From contig ONFG01000007.1 in assembly GCA_900317025.1 (NCBI GenBank), positions 1 through 64,000 on the forward strand: a DNA stretch of 64,000 bases, written 5' to 3'. Shown piece by piece: positions 9,475 through 17,241 of this stretch (position 1 is the first letter of the stretch; the number at the start of each line of letters is the position of its first letter). This DNA is from an uncultured Eubacteriales bacterium. Lineage in GTDB: Bacteria; Bacillota; Clostridia; Oscillospirales; Acutalibacteraceae. Made by a program: the position numbers and the translations under genes. A model generated the notes under the pieces. It saw only the letters and a program-made list of their open reading frames with translations. It did no database searches and was not told the DNA's origin.

Positions 9475-10756
9475 GCTTTTTCCCTTCTGCCTTTGCGGCG
9501 TGAGTTCCCGCGATGATGCCGCCCGCAAACGCGAAATGCAGATTGTAGCCGCCGCATAGACCGTCGGCGTCGAGCGCCTCTCCTATTATGTAAAGCCCAT
9601 CGTGGGTCTTGGATTTCATGTTGCGGTCGACCTGCGACAGCGGTATGCCTCCTGCCGTGACCTGAGCGGAATCCGGGTTTGACGGCGCTGAGGGCGTGAA
9701 CCCGCAGCGCTTGATCGTTTTCACAATAAGGCGAAGCTCCCTTTCCGAAACTCCGGAAAGGCTTCTGCCCGAGCACGGAACGCCGCACCTTTTCAGTATG
9801 TAGCCACCGAGCTTTTTGTTCAAAACGCCTGTAAGCAGCTCGTCCGCTTTGGCTTCGGGCAATAGGCCGCAGCGCTTTTTTAGCGTATCAAATAGCTGCT
9901 CCTCCGAGACGTCGGGCATAAGATCAGCGCAGACGGAAATATTGCGGCACTTTTTACCTTCCGCCGTACCGAGTGCAAAAAACTCGTTGACATATCGCGA
10001 AAGCTGAAAGATGCATATGCCGGAGATATTTTTCTCGTTGAACTGAAGCTCCCCCTCTTCGCGGGCGAGAGTTTTCCCGTCGGCTTCAAGCGTAACGGCT
10101 GCCGCCGCACGAACTCCCTTTACAAAAGATAGCTTCTTGTCCGCCACATTGACCGGAGCAAGACTCGGGTACACCTTTTCACAGAGAAGCGAGAGATCGC
10201 GGGCAAACCTGTATGAAGAGCCGTCGGAGCCGAGCGCCTTTGAAACAGCGCCGCCCGAGGCGAGGATAAGCTTTTTTGCGAGGAACGTTTTATCGGACGT
10301 TCTAAGCAGGTAGCCCTCGTCCGTTTTTTTCACGTTTTCGACCTTACAGCCGCAAAATGCTTTGCCGCCCGTACTTTCAAGCCAGAGAGTGAGCACATCG
10401 AGAACGGAAGCCGCCTGATTCGAGCAAGGGTAAACCCTGCCCGCCGAATCGGGGCGGCACAGCAGCCCGAGCGTTTCAAAGCTGCTTATAAGCCGCTCGG
10501 GGCTTACTCTTGAGATCATGTTTTTTACGAAGGGGCGCGCTGCGGCGTTGTAGTACTCCTCCGTCATGTCGAGGTTTGTAAGGTTGCACCTGCCGCTGCC
10601 CGTTGCAAGAAGCTTTCGCCCGAGGCGCTGTTCCTTTTCGATAACGGCAAACGAGGCTTTTCCGCCTGCTCTTCTCCCAAATGCGACGGCGGCGGCGAGC
10701 CCTGCCGCTCCGCCGCCGAGGATCATAACGTCAAATTCTAATAAACTTTCGCTCAT
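9458..10756 (-). CDS. NAD(P)/FAD-dependent oxidoreductase, HI0933/BaiN family
   Basis: A 432-residue flavoprotein of the COG2081 (HI0933/BaiN/RdsA) family. The FAD motif MILGGGAAGLAAAVAFGRRAG is at about residues 11-31, followed by the family signature KLLATGSGRCNLTN (about 48-61), and the C-terminal HDGLYIIGEALDADGLCGGYNLHFAFAGGIIAG. BaiN reduces bile-acid intermediates in clostridia, but most family members have no known substrate; I infer only an FAD-linked oxidoreductase. The start at 10756 has a weak ribosome site. It precedes and overlaps the second flavoprotein gene. Confidence 0.92.
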   Translation of the reverse strand: MSESLLEFDVMILGGGAAGLAAAVAFGRRAGGKASFAVIEKEQRLGRKLLATGSGRCNLTNLDMTEEYYNAAARPFVKNMISRVSPERLISSFETLGLLCRPDSAGRVYPCSNQAASVLDVLTLWLESTGGKAFCGCKVENVKKTDEGYLLRTSDKTFLAKKLILASGGAVSKALGSDGSSYRFARDLSLLCEKVYPSLAPVNVADKKLSFVKGVRAAAAVTLEADGKTLAREEGELQFNEKNISGICIFQLSRYVNEFFALGTAEGKKCRNISVCADLMPDVSEEQLFDTLKKRCGLLPEAKADELLTGVLNKKLGGYILKRCGVPCSGRSLSGVSERELRLIVKTIKRCGFTPSAPSNPDSAQVTAGGIPLSQVDRNMKSKTHDGLYIIGEALDADGLCGGYNLHFAFAGGIIAGTHAAKAEGKKHDKDK

Positions 10757-10772
10757 TCGTTACACTTCCGTA

Positions 10773-11273
10773 TTACAAAAACATTGAAACGAGGTAAGGT
10801 ATACCGTAAGACACGATGCACATGATAACGGTAGCCATCACGATGCCGCCGAGTATCGAAAGGCTCGCGTCCTTGAGCTTAAAGTGGAAAAGCGCCGCCA
10901 CGAGCGAACCCGTCCATGCGCCCGTTCCGGGGAGCGGTATGCCTACAAAGAGAAGCAGACCGAGGTTTTTGTGCTTCATTATCTTCTCGGCGTTCTTCTC
11001 AGCCTTTTCCTCAAGCTTGTTTATCATTTTAACGAGCTTCGTGTTTTTGAGCAGCTCGAAGATCTTCTCGATGAAAAGCAGAATAAACGGTATCGGCAGA
11101 ATGTTGCCCGCGATACAGATCGGGATAGCCTTCCACATATCGACGTGGAGTATCGACGCCGCTATCAAGCCGCCGCGCAGCTCCAATATCGGGAAAAGAG
11201 AGATGATGAATATTATCAGCTCGGACGGGATACCGCCGAGTGAGTTTACGAGAGATTGTACAAGATGTTCCAA
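10773..11273 (-). CDS. Small multi-drug export protein family (COG2426) membrane protein
   Basis: About 166 residues, mostly membrane helices, with the family signatures FPILELRGGLIAA near the N-terminus and GLLLFVGIPLPGTGAWTGSLVAALF near residue 110. The family is labelled small multi-drug export protein, but experimental function is poor. The frame opens at 11357, yet the TTG at 11271-11273 lies seven bases after a perfect GGAGG and gives the normal N-terminus; upstream codons fall in the promoter. A charged helix pair (KMINKLEEKAEKNAEKIMKHKN) sits between membrane segments. Its promoter is interlocked with that of the VanZ-family gene (see 11329-11379). Confidence 0.85.
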   Translation of the reverse strand: MEHLVQSLVNSLGGIPSELIIFIISLFPILELRGGLIAASILHVDMWKAIPICIAGNILPIPFILLFIEKIFELLKNTKLVKMINKLEEKAEKNAEKIMKHKNLGLLLFVGIPLPGTGAWTGSLVAALFHFKLKDASLSILGGIVMATVIMCIVSYGIPYLVSMFL

Positions 11274-11328
11274 GATAATACCTCCGATCGGGTCTCTATT
11301 TATGATACATTTTAACACATACATTGTA

Positions 11329-11379
11329 ATTATATATGAAGTCAAAAGTATTGACAATACCTAATTTTGCATTTATTAT
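11329..11379. promoter_or_regulatory. Back-to-back divergent sigma-A promoters sharing their -35 elements
   Basis: Rightward: TTGACA (11351-11356), 17-base spacer, TATTAT (11374-11379), toward the VanZ-family gene. Leftward: TTGTCA read on the minus strand (11352-11357), 17-base spacer, TATAAT (11329-11334), toward the COG2426 gene. The two -35 boxes occupy the same seven bases TTGACAA, so the two promoters should compete for polymerase. Confidence 0.7.
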
Positions 11380-11428
11380 TAATTTGTCGGAAAGCTCACA
11401 TATCACCCCGACAGTCAAGGAGAATCTG

Positions 11429-11899
11429 TTGAAAATGAAGAAACGCATTTTGCTCGTTACAACGCTGACACTGACGGCGCTGATATTCATACATTCATCA
11501 ATGAACGCGGCGGAATCGTCCGATGAAAGCGGCTTTGTGCTGCTGCTTTTTGATAGACTCGGGGCGCTTTGGGGAAAGCCCGGACTCTTCACGGAGGTTT
11601 TTGTAAGAAAGCTTGCGCACTTCACCGAATTTTCGGTCTACGGCTTTTTCCTTTCGTGGACGGTCTGCGAATACAAGGGTACGCTCAAAGGTCACATCTT
11701 TCAAATACTGTTCTTCCTGCTCTGCGTTCCCGTAACGGACGAGACGATACAGTACTTCCCCGTTGGGAGAAGCGCAGAGGTAAAGGACATTCTGCTCGAT
11801 TTCTCGGGGGCTTTGTTCGGGTTTATCGTGCTTGCTGCTGTGGCGGCGGTCTCGTCTTATGCAAAGAAAAAGAAAGCGATCGAAAAAAGCTCGGAATGA
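11429..11899 (+). CDS. VanZ-family membrane protein
   Basis: About 156 residues with four predicted helices. The VanZ signature is visible: IHSSMNAAESSDESG (helix 1 exit), KLAHFTEFSVYGFFLSW, DETIQYFPVGRSAEVKDILLDFSGALFGF. VanZ homologues are membrane proteins of unclear mechanism, some giving low-level teicoplanin resistance. The TTG at 11429-11431 lies six bases after AAGGAG (11417-11422); the ATG two codons later (11435) is the alternative start. The frame extends to 11336 but that part contains the promoter. Confidence 0.88.
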   Translation: MKMKKRILLVTTLTLTALIFIHSSMNAAESSDESGFVLLLFDRLGALWGKPGLFTEVFVRKLAHFTEFSVYGFFLSWTVCEYKGTLKGHIFQILFFLLCVPVTDETIQYFPVGRSAEVKDILLDFSGALFGFIVLAAVAAVSSYAKKKKAIEKSSE

Positions 11900-12019
11900 A
11901 TTTTACATAATTTGCATTTTATATTTTTTCGCAATATTCATATAATATTATTGCGGCGGCGAGAGAAGCCAATGCCGCGAAAGAAGCTTTCGGAGGTGCA
12001 AGGCGGAACGGCCGAAGAT

Positions 12020-12056
12020 CCCTTCGGGAGCAAAACGGAGAAAGCCTCCCGAAGGG
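12020..12056 (+). other. Strong stem-loop in the SASP leader
   Basis: CCCTTCGGGAG (12020-12030) and CTCCCGAAGGG (12046-12056) form a perfect 11-bp stem with a 15-base purine-rich loop (caaaacggagaaagc). It sits about 60 bases ahead of the spore-protein start codon in a 215-base leader. It has no T-run after it, so it is unlikely to be a terminator. I considered glycine and c-di-GMP riboswitches but the conserved cores are missing. Confidence 0.6.
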
Positions 12057-12073
12057 GACTGCCCGAAAGGAAG

Positions 12074-12109
12074 TTTTCTCCTTTTAAAAAAGTATATGAA
12101 AGGAGAAAA
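12074..12109 (+). promoter_or_regulatory. Hairpin masking the SASP ribosome binding site
   Basis: TTTTCTCCTTT (12074-12084) and AAAGGAGAAAA (12099-12109) form a perfect 11-bp stem with a 14-base loop. The right arm contains the Shine-Dalgarno AGGAG (12101-12105), nine bases ahead of the ATG at 12115. In the folded leader the ribosome site is fully paired, which suggests that translation of this spore protein is gated by unfolding of the hairpin, by an RNA-binding factor or by the upstream stem. Confidence 0.6.
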
Positions 12110-12114
12110 GGAAA

Positions 12115-12315
12115 ATGTCATCTAAGAACAACAACAAGCTCAACGTCCCTGAGGCAAGAGAGGCTATGGATCGTTTCAAGATGGAGTGCGCTAACGAAGT
12201 CGGCGTAAACCTTAAGGAAGGCTACAACGGCGACATCACTTCGAGACAGGCAGGCTCCGTAGGCGGTCAGATGGTCAAGAAGATGATCGAGAGCTACGAG
12301 CAGTCGATGAAGTAA
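12115..12315 (+). CDS. Alpha/beta-type small acid-soluble spore protein
   Basis: A 66-residue SASP. The two family blocks are clear: ARE AMDRFKMECANEVGV (residues 15-30) and GDITSRQAGSVGGQMVKKMI (about 39-58), which includes the usual DNA-contacting SVGG and a GPR-type protease region near the first block (MECANEVGV). Such proteins coat and protect DNA in the dormant spore and are made only in the forespore under sigma-G. The start ATG follows AGGAG, which is buried in a hairpin. A hairpin at 12336-12350 and a stronger bidirectional one at 12361-12388 end the transcript. Its presence is good evidence that the organism sporulates. Confidence 0.93.
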   Translation: MSSKNNNKLNVPEAREAMDRFKMECANEVGVNLKEGYNGDITSRQAGSVGGQMVKKMIESYEQSMK

Positions 12316-12360
12316 TAAAGACTGACCTTACTCCTCCCCTTTTCGGGGCGGAATAATAAA

Positions 12361-12391
12361 GACCGGAGGTGCAAGCGCACTTCCGGTCGTT
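12361..12391. terminator. Bidirectional terminator between the SASP and dockerin genes
   Basis: GACCGGAGGTGC (12361-12372) pairs with GCACTTCCGGTC (12377-12388), a 12-bp stem with one mismatch and an AAGC loop. T-rich sequence follows on both strands (GTTTTATT on plus, TTTATTATT on minus), fitting two convergent genes. Confidence 0.8.
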
Positions 12392-13720
12392 TTATTGTTC
12401 TATGCTGGATTTGCCATTGTTATAGCGATTCAGAGCTACGGCGTCTTTGAGATCGGCCGTGCCGTCGTGGTTCAGGTCCGCCGCCTTCAGGTACGGTCCG
12501 TCAAGGATCGCCACACCTATCAGATGATCCTCTATCGCCGTAAGGTCGCGACTGTTTATATTGCCCTCTCCGGTAAGCTCGCCGAATATGACGACGGTGT
12601 ATGTACCGCTTTGAAGCTGCACCGTCATTCCCGTTCCGAGCTTGCCGCTTTCATACAGCTCGCCGTTTGTCTTGTAAAAGACGGCGCCGTCAAAGCCCTG
12701 CTCTTTGCGAAGCGCGGCGGCGGTCGTCCCCGGGGAAATCCCGGTTATCGTGTAGTCGTCATTTATCGTGACCGAAGTACCTGCCGCATCGGCGGGCGCT
12801 GTATGCTTCTCGATATCGGATAGCGTATAAAGGTGATATGAAACGGAGACGCCGCTTTGTTCGAAACAGCCGCACACGCCGCCGCTGCCACAAATAAACG
12901 AGCCTTCACACGCTTCACCGAGATCCGTTAGCTCTCCGCCCATTGCCGCCGTAAGTCTGCCGGCGCGATTGCCGATAAAATAGCTGCCGAGAGCCGCGGT
13001 TCCGCGCGAGGGATCGAAGCCGTCAAAGATGACCGCGCCGCCCGTTTTGTCATATATCACGGAATTATCGTCGGAGAAATAATCGCCGAACGGGTAGACG
13101 TTCTCCGTCTCGATTGGGCGGAGAGTCCTGCCGCCGCCGATAACGATAACGCCGTTCGAGCAGGCGCAGTAAACGGTACCGTCTTCGCCTGCCGTCAATG
13201 AGTAGCCCTTTGATTCGAGATAAAACTCGTCTTCAAGATGGTATTTGTCATTATAGATCCGGATCTTCGAGGGTGTCATGAGGTACAGGCGCTCGCCGTC
13301 GAAGGCGAAGGTGCAGTCCTGCCTCGGCTGCTCGTCGTTTATGATCCTTGTTCTGACGGCGCCCGTCGTACAGTCGTACAGCTTCACCGTAACATAAAGA
13401 AACGGCTCGGAGTTTACGATCTCCCCTCCGTTTATAAAAAAGAAAAATTGATCTCCATAATACGCATACGGCGTCGCAAAAGCGGCGATGTCGGTCTCAA
13501 AATACGATACTTCTCCTGCGCTGTTTACCTCGGTGATCCTGTAATTGCCTTCATTTTCGCTCAAAATGTAAAAATTTTCGTCACTCCCGGCAAATACTCC
13601 CCTTACCAAACCACAGTCGTTTATCAAGCCGGAGGTTTCGGCGTCAAACGCCGGAGCAAGCGGGAGAACCAGCAAAAGCAGGAGCAGAACAGATATCAGC
13701 GGGGTACGCAGCCGTTTCAA
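12392..13720 (-). CDS. Secreted dockerin-bearing protein, possible beta-propeller
   Basis: A 442-residue exported protein. Residues 1-25 form a signal peptide (LLLLLLLVLPLAPAFDA). Residues about 30-310 show repeated short beta-strand-rich units of the type FYILSENEGNYRITEVN and LYLMTPSKIRIYNDKY, suggesting a propeller, though I cannot name a family. The last 65 residues are a type I dockerin: duplicated calcium loops (GEGNINSRDLTAIEDHLIG and DLNHDGTADLKDAVALNRY), so the protein should dock onto a cohesin scaffold. The start is a TTG whose last two bases are part of the rnhA stop (TTGA overlap), an unusual coupling of an exported protein with RNase H. Function of the N-terminal part is unknown. 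Confidence 0.75.
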   Translation of the reverse strand: MKRLRTPLISVLLLLLLVLPLAPAFDAETSGLINDCGLVRGVFAGSDENFYILSENEGNYRITEVNSAGEVSYFETDIAAFATPYAYYGDQFFFFINGGEIVNSEPFLYVTVKLYDCTTGAVRTRIINDEQPRQDCTFAFDGERLYLMTPSKIRIYNDKYHLEDEFYLESKGYSLTAGEDGTVYCACSNGVIVIGGGRTLRPIETENVYPFGDYFSDDNSVIYDKTGGAVIFDGFDPSRGTAALGSYFIGNRAGRLTAAMGGELTDLGEACEGSFICGSGGVCGCFEQSGVSVSYHLYTLSDIEKHTAPADAAGTSVTINDDYTITGISPGTTAAALRKEQGFDGAVFYKTNGELYESGKLGTGMTVQLQSGTYTVVIFGELTGEGNINSRDLTAIEDHLIGVAILDGPYLKAADLNHDGTADLKDAVALNRYNNGKSSIEQ

Positions 13721-14160
13721 AGAGCCTTATACTTCTCGGCCTGAGCTACTGCAAGGCGGTCGCAGCGCTCGTTTTCGGGGTGGCCGTCGTGACCTCTTAC
13801 CCATACGAACGTAACGATGTGGCGCTCGAGCTGCTCCAGCAGCTCCTTCCACAGGTCCGTGTTCGGTACGGGCTTATTCCCGCTTTTGACCCAGTTCTTT
13901 GCTTTCCAGCCCTTAGCCCAGCCTTTATTTACCGAGTTGCAGACGTACTGCGAGTCGCTGCAGAGCGTAACGCTGCAGCGCTCCTTTAAGCACTTGAGCG
14001 CTTCTATAACGGCGATAAGCTCCATGCGGTTGTTCGTCGTGTGAGCCTCTCCGCCGCTTATCTCCTTTTCGACCGTGCCGTAGCGCAGTATCGCGCCCCA
14101 GCCGCCCGGACCGGGATTTCCCTTGCAGGCGCCGTCGGTAAATATCTCTACGTTTTTCAT
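13717..14160 (-). CDS. rnhA: Ribonuclease HI
   Basis: A 147-residue RNase HI, which cuts RNA in RNA-DNA hybrids using two metal ions. The acidic catalytic residues are in place: the Asp of IFTDGACKGNPGPGGWG, the Glu of NNRMELIAVIEAL, the Asp of LCSDSQYV, and the C-terminal Asp of ENERCDRLA. The basic protrusion GWAKGWKAKNWVKSG is present, as in E. coli RNase HI. ATG at 14158-14160 has GGAGG upstream; the frame extends to 14217 through the promoter and is rejected there. The promoter is TTGAAA-17-TATAAT (14189-14217, minus strand). The next gene overlaps its stop. Confidence 0.95.
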   Translation of the reverse strand: MKNVEIFTDGACKGNPGPGGWGAILRYGTVEKEISGGEAHTTNNRMELIAVIEALKCLKERCSVTLCSDSQYVCNSVNKGWAKGWKAKNWVKSGNKPVPNTDLWKELLEQLERHIVTFVWVRGHDGHPENERCDRLAVAQAEKYKAL

Positions 14161-14188
14161 GTGCGATCCTCCGAAATTGTTAAATTGA

Positions 14189-14217
14189 ATTATATCACTT
14201 TTTAGCGCGGTTTTCAA
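14189..14217 (-). promoter_or_regulatory. Promoter of rnhA
   Basis: On the minus strand -35 TTGAAA (14212-14217), a 17-base spacer and -10 TATAAT (14189-14194), about 30 bases before the rnhA start codon. Confidence 0.7.
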
Positions 14218-14237
14218 CAGGGCTGAGGAAATATGTT

Positions 14238-14278
14238 GAAAAAAGTTCAGCCCGACCTGATCTTATGACCGGTCGGGC
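14238..14278 (-). terminator. Terminator after the cytidylate-kinase-like gene
   Basis: On the minus strand a perfect 8-bp stem (GCCCGACC at 14250-14257, GGTCGGGC at 14271-14278) is followed by TGAACTTTTTTC. The dispersed repeat (14293-14438) lies between this terminator and the stop codon of the gene it serves. Confidence 0.7.
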
Positions 14279-14292
14279 GCAAGTTTAATTAT

Positions 14293-14438
14293 TATACTAA
14301 ACTCAATTAAAAAGCTTTAAAAGCTTTTTATAGCGCCGCAGGCGCGTTTGAGTTTGTATGAGACGGGATGACGCACTTTGCGCGGCATCACGTGCGCAGC
14401 ACGCGCATTTCAAATTAAAGCATTTAATTTGAAATTAG
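14293..14438. repeat. Dispersed palindromic repeat, copy 1 (MITE-like)
   Basis: A 146-base element that recurs at 63517-63653 in the same orientation with only scattered substitutions and one 9-base insertion (an extra TTAAAAGCT-like unit near 14315). The ends form imperfect inverted repeats: TATACTAAACTCAATTAAA at the left against the complement of TTTAATTTGAAATTAG at the right. Inside are GCGCCGCAGGCGC, a CGTGC/GCACG stem, and a perfect 9-bp stem CAAATTAAA/TTTAATTTG. No coding frame is conserved. It abuts the TAA stop of the leftward cytidylate-kinase-like gene. Confidence 0.85.
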
Positions 14439-14440
14439 TA

Positions 14441-15058
14441 TTAATCCGTAAACCCGCGAAGCCTGATGTATTCGCAGAGCAGATCGACGCTTTTATTAAT
14501 GCCGAGCTTGCCGCTGTCGATCGTAAGGTCGTGGGACGAGACCTCGCCCCAGCGCTTGTCGAGCGAATAGAAGTTGTAGAAGGACGCGCGCTTTTTGTCG
14601 GTCTTGATGATGCGCTCTCTCGCTTTGTCTTCGGAGAGGCTGTCACGCTCCTTTACGCGCGCGATCTTCGCGTCCATGTCGGCGTGGATAAAGACGGAGA
14701 CCATGTTCGGCATATCGCTTAAGATACTGTCGGCACAGCGCCCGATTATAACACACGAGCCTTCGTCAGCTATCTTTTTGATCGTCTCGACCTGAGCTTG
14801 GAAGACCTTCTGGTTTATCGGCACCTCTGTAAACGACATCGGGTATGCGTCCATCGCAAGCGAGAAAAGCAGGCTCTTTGACGGCATCTCGTCGTAATAC
14901 TCGATGAGGTTCTTCGACATACCGCTGTCCTGCGCGATCTTTGCCAGAAGCTCTTTGTCGTAGAACTTTATGCCGAGCTTCTGCGCAAGCTTGCGCCCTA
15001 TCTCATGTCCGCCGCTTCCGTACTGTCTGCTGACGGCGATAACAAATTTCTTACTCAT
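14441..15058 (-). CDS. Cytidylate kinase-like family protein
   Basis: A 205-residue P-loop protein of the cytidylate kinase-like family common in clostridia and distinct from true Cmk. The phosphate-binding loop is the variant SRQYGSGGHEIGRKLAQKLG at residues 10-29. DKELLAKIAQDSG, the IIGRCADSIL segment and the RVKERDSLSEDKARERI lid-like region match the family, as does YSLDKRWGEVSSHDLTIDSGKLGI near the C-terminus. The substrate is not known. The promoter is TTGAAA-17-TAAAAT at 15139-15167. The stop codon touches the dispersed repeat. Confidence 0.85.
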   Translation of the reverse strand: MSKKFVIAVSRQYGSGGHEIGRKLAQKLGIKFYDKELLAKIAQDSGMSKNLIEYYDEMPSKSLLFSLAMDAYPMSFTEVPINQKVFQAQVETIKKIADEGSCVIIGRCADSILSDMPNMVSVFIHADMDAKIARVKERDSLSEDKARERIIKTDKKRASFYNFYSLDKRWGEVSSHDLTIDSGKLGINKSVDLLCEYIRLRGFTD

Positions 15059-15138
15059 AAAAACACGCTCCCTTCTTTAGAGGATCACCCGAAACAGCCA
15101 AGACGACGGTCTTGCCGCATCGATTACCCTTTTAGTAT

Positions 15139-15167
15139 ATTTTAACATAATTAAAACTGATTTTCAA
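15139..15167 (-). promoter_or_regulatory. Promoter of the cytidylate-kinase-like gene
   Basis: Minus strand: -35 TTGAAA (15162-15167), 17-base spacer, -10 TAAAAT (15139-15144), about 80 bases upstream of the start codon. Confidence 0.6.
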
Positions 15168-15203
15168 GACAATATATGCAAAAGTCAAAATTGTAACCGT
15201 GTT

Positions 15204-17240
15204 TTAAAGTGAGCGAAGTAACATCGTCGCTTCGGGATATTTGTCGATCATCGTCGCGGCTTCGTTCGCAAAGACGAACAGCCCGCCTATTACGATCGTT
15301 GCCGCAAGCAGCGCCGCCGTGACAGCATAAAACGCCACGTATGCGCCGCTTTTATTATCACGCAGCTTTGACAGAAGGTCAAACAGCGCCGCGATCCCGA
15401 CGAGCAGAACGACGAACGCGATGTCGGTCGTATAGCGGTAGTGGGAGCCTGCTTTGCACATATCGATGAACGACATCAGGATCGCAGCCGCCGTGAGCGA
15501 CGTCATGACGCGCAGCTTGAGCTTGTTTACTCGGTCGAGAGTGAACGGCAGCAGGAAAACGCCCCATGCGGCGGGATAGGTGAAGATACCCATCGTTCTG
15601 CCGGAGTAGTTGTAGCGCGTGTAGGAGTCGAAGGTGCTTCTCTCTATCCTGATGTACGGGAACGAGCTGTTGACAGCCGGCTGCTGGAAGAAGTAGTGAT
15701 AGAGCGCGCCCGGCAGCAACGAGAGCTTTATCGTGTTCGCCTGCGCACGGCTGACCGTTAGCTGATAGTTGAAGCCGAATTCAAACGGGTCGACGAACCG
15801 CGCGTAGTTATACGCCATGATGAGCGCCGCGCCGATCACGATGGGAACGCCCACCGCGCAGACGTAGGAAAGCTTTCTTTTGAGCGTCTCGCCTTTGCCG
15901 GTTAGGATATCTATCGCCGGGATAATCCCCACGAAGCAGTAAAGCAGCAGCGTGGGGCGCGATGCGGCGATCAGCGCAGCCGAAACGCCCGCAAGAGCGA
16001 GCAGCACAAGGCGCTTTTTGAAGCTCTCGTTAAAGTAAGCCGAGAACAGGAAATACAGGAATGCCGCAGTAGAAGCCACGCCCGAAAGCACGGCAATAAA
16101 GTAAAACTGGGCCTCCGCCGCGATCGAGAAAACAACCGAGCCGAACAGCAGCGCGGGCAGCCCCATTATCGCAAGGACGAGCGGCACGCCCTTGCAGAAT
16201 CGGCGCACAAAAAGCTCGTAAAGCAGTGAGATGAACACAACGCAGTAGATGCACAGCAGGGACGACGCCAAAAGCGGCGTAGGCGACTTCGAGGTGACGA
16301 TCCTTACCGGATAGTAAACAGTGAAGATCGGCGCGGCGCCGAAGTAGGAGTAAAACTTGCCGTCGTAATACGCTCTGTCCCAGAATGCGCCGTGAAGACC
16401 GTTCTCGTTGCGTTCGCTGCGGTCGTAGGGATTTTCGAGCGCGTCGAGCGCGGCAGTGTCGTAATCTATATCGAGGTCGAGCCTGCCGTTTAAGAACGCC
16501 TCAAAAAGCTGATCGTACTGGTCAACCTTTGCGGACGTAGCAGGTATGTCGTCAAGGAGAGGTTCGCCGCACTCGGTGTGAATGACCGCCGTCACGAACA
16601 CAACGATAAGGCACATCACCCCGGCGCATATTTTAAGCGTTTTGCCATCCTTTTCGTCAAATGGCTTTTTCCACAGCCCGAACATGAAGCACGAGATAAC
16701 CGCAGCAAAAAAGGCGAAGCGCAGCGTACTGAACGAAAACCTCGGCGCGGCGTTTATATCTACGCCAACAAGCTTTACAGGGTCGTCCGCGGTGATCTCT
16801 ATAGAGCCAACGCTGCCAAAGGAGCTGAGGCTCAGCGTGTTCACGCTGTCGGCGGCTATCTCCATGAGATTTGTTGCCTTGTTGTACTCATATCCGCCGT
16901 CAAGACGGAAGTTGTCGTCAGTAAAAGCGACGGTAACGTTGGTAAACTCAACATGATTGCTGTCAAACGTAAGGCGTATATTTTTCATTTCGACGCCGAC
17001 GTCCTTTATAACGGCAGGGTCTTCCTTCGAGACGACGACGGTATCCTTTCCGAACGCGTCGTTCATGTCAATCGTCTTTCTGTCGGCTGAACTAAAAATG
17101 ATCCCGAGCGCCGAGAAATTCGCGACGATAAGCTCCAGCAGGAGCGCCGCGCCGACTATTATCGCAAGCTTTTTGTACGTAAGTTCAGCCTTCGCTCCTC
17201 CCTTTGAGGGAATTGTTTTTTTCTTCCTTTTGGTATCCAT
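15204..17240 (-). CDS. Large polytopic membrane protein, GT-C glycosyltransferase-like topology
   Basis: A 678-residue membrane protein. A basic N-terminus (KRKKKTIPSKGG) and one helix (KLAIIVGAALLLELIVANFSALGIIF) precede an extracytoplasmic beta-rich domain of about 130 residues, then about ten helices. The loop GAFWDRAYYDGKFYSYFGAAPIFTVYYPVRI is typical of clostridial membrane proteins with a GT-C-like layout, but I see no firm DxD or similar catalytic motif and do not assign an activity. ATG at 17240 comes one base after the stop of the S66 peptidase gene, so both are co-translated. The pairing hints at a cell-envelope role, which is inference. Confidence 0.75.
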   Translation of the reverse strand: MDTKRKKKTIPSKGGAKAELTYKKLAIIVGAALLLELIVANFSALGIIFSSADRKTIDMNDAFGKDTVVVSKEDPAVIKDVGVEMKNIRLTFDSNHVEFTNVTVAFTDDNFRLDGGYEYNKATNLMEIAADSVNTLSLSSFGSVGSIEITADDPVKLVGVDINAAPRFSFSTLRFAFFAAVISCFMFGLWKKPFDEKDGKTLKICAGVMCLIVVFVTAVIHTECGEPLLDDIPATSAKVDQYDQLFEAFLNGRLDLDIDYDTAALDALENPYDRSERNENGLHGAFWDRAYYDGKFYSYFGAAPIFTVYYPVRIVTSKSPTPLLASSLLCIYCVVFISLLYELFVRRFCKGVPLVLAIMGLPALLFGSVVFSIAAEAQFYFIAVLSGVASTAAFLYFLFSAYFNESFKKRLVLLALAGVSAALIAASRPTLLLYCFVGIIPAIDILTGKGETLKRKLSYVCAVGVPIVIGAALIMAYNYARFVDPFEFGFNYQLTVSRAQANTIKLSLLPGALYHYFFQQPAVNSSFPYIRIERSTFDSYTRYNYSGRTMGIFTYPAAWGVFLLPFTLDRVNKLKLRVMTSLTAAAILMSFIDMCKAGSHYRYTTDIAFVVLLVGIAALFDLLSKLRDNKSGAYVAFYAVTAALLAATIVIGGLFVFANEAATMIDKYPEATMLLRSL

Positions 17241-17241
17241 C

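Noticed and set aside
11942..12060. Glycine or c-di-GMP riboswitch ahead of the SASP gene
   Set aside because: Short matches such as CCGAAGGGG occur, but the conserved core bases and the paired aptamer order of either class are missing.
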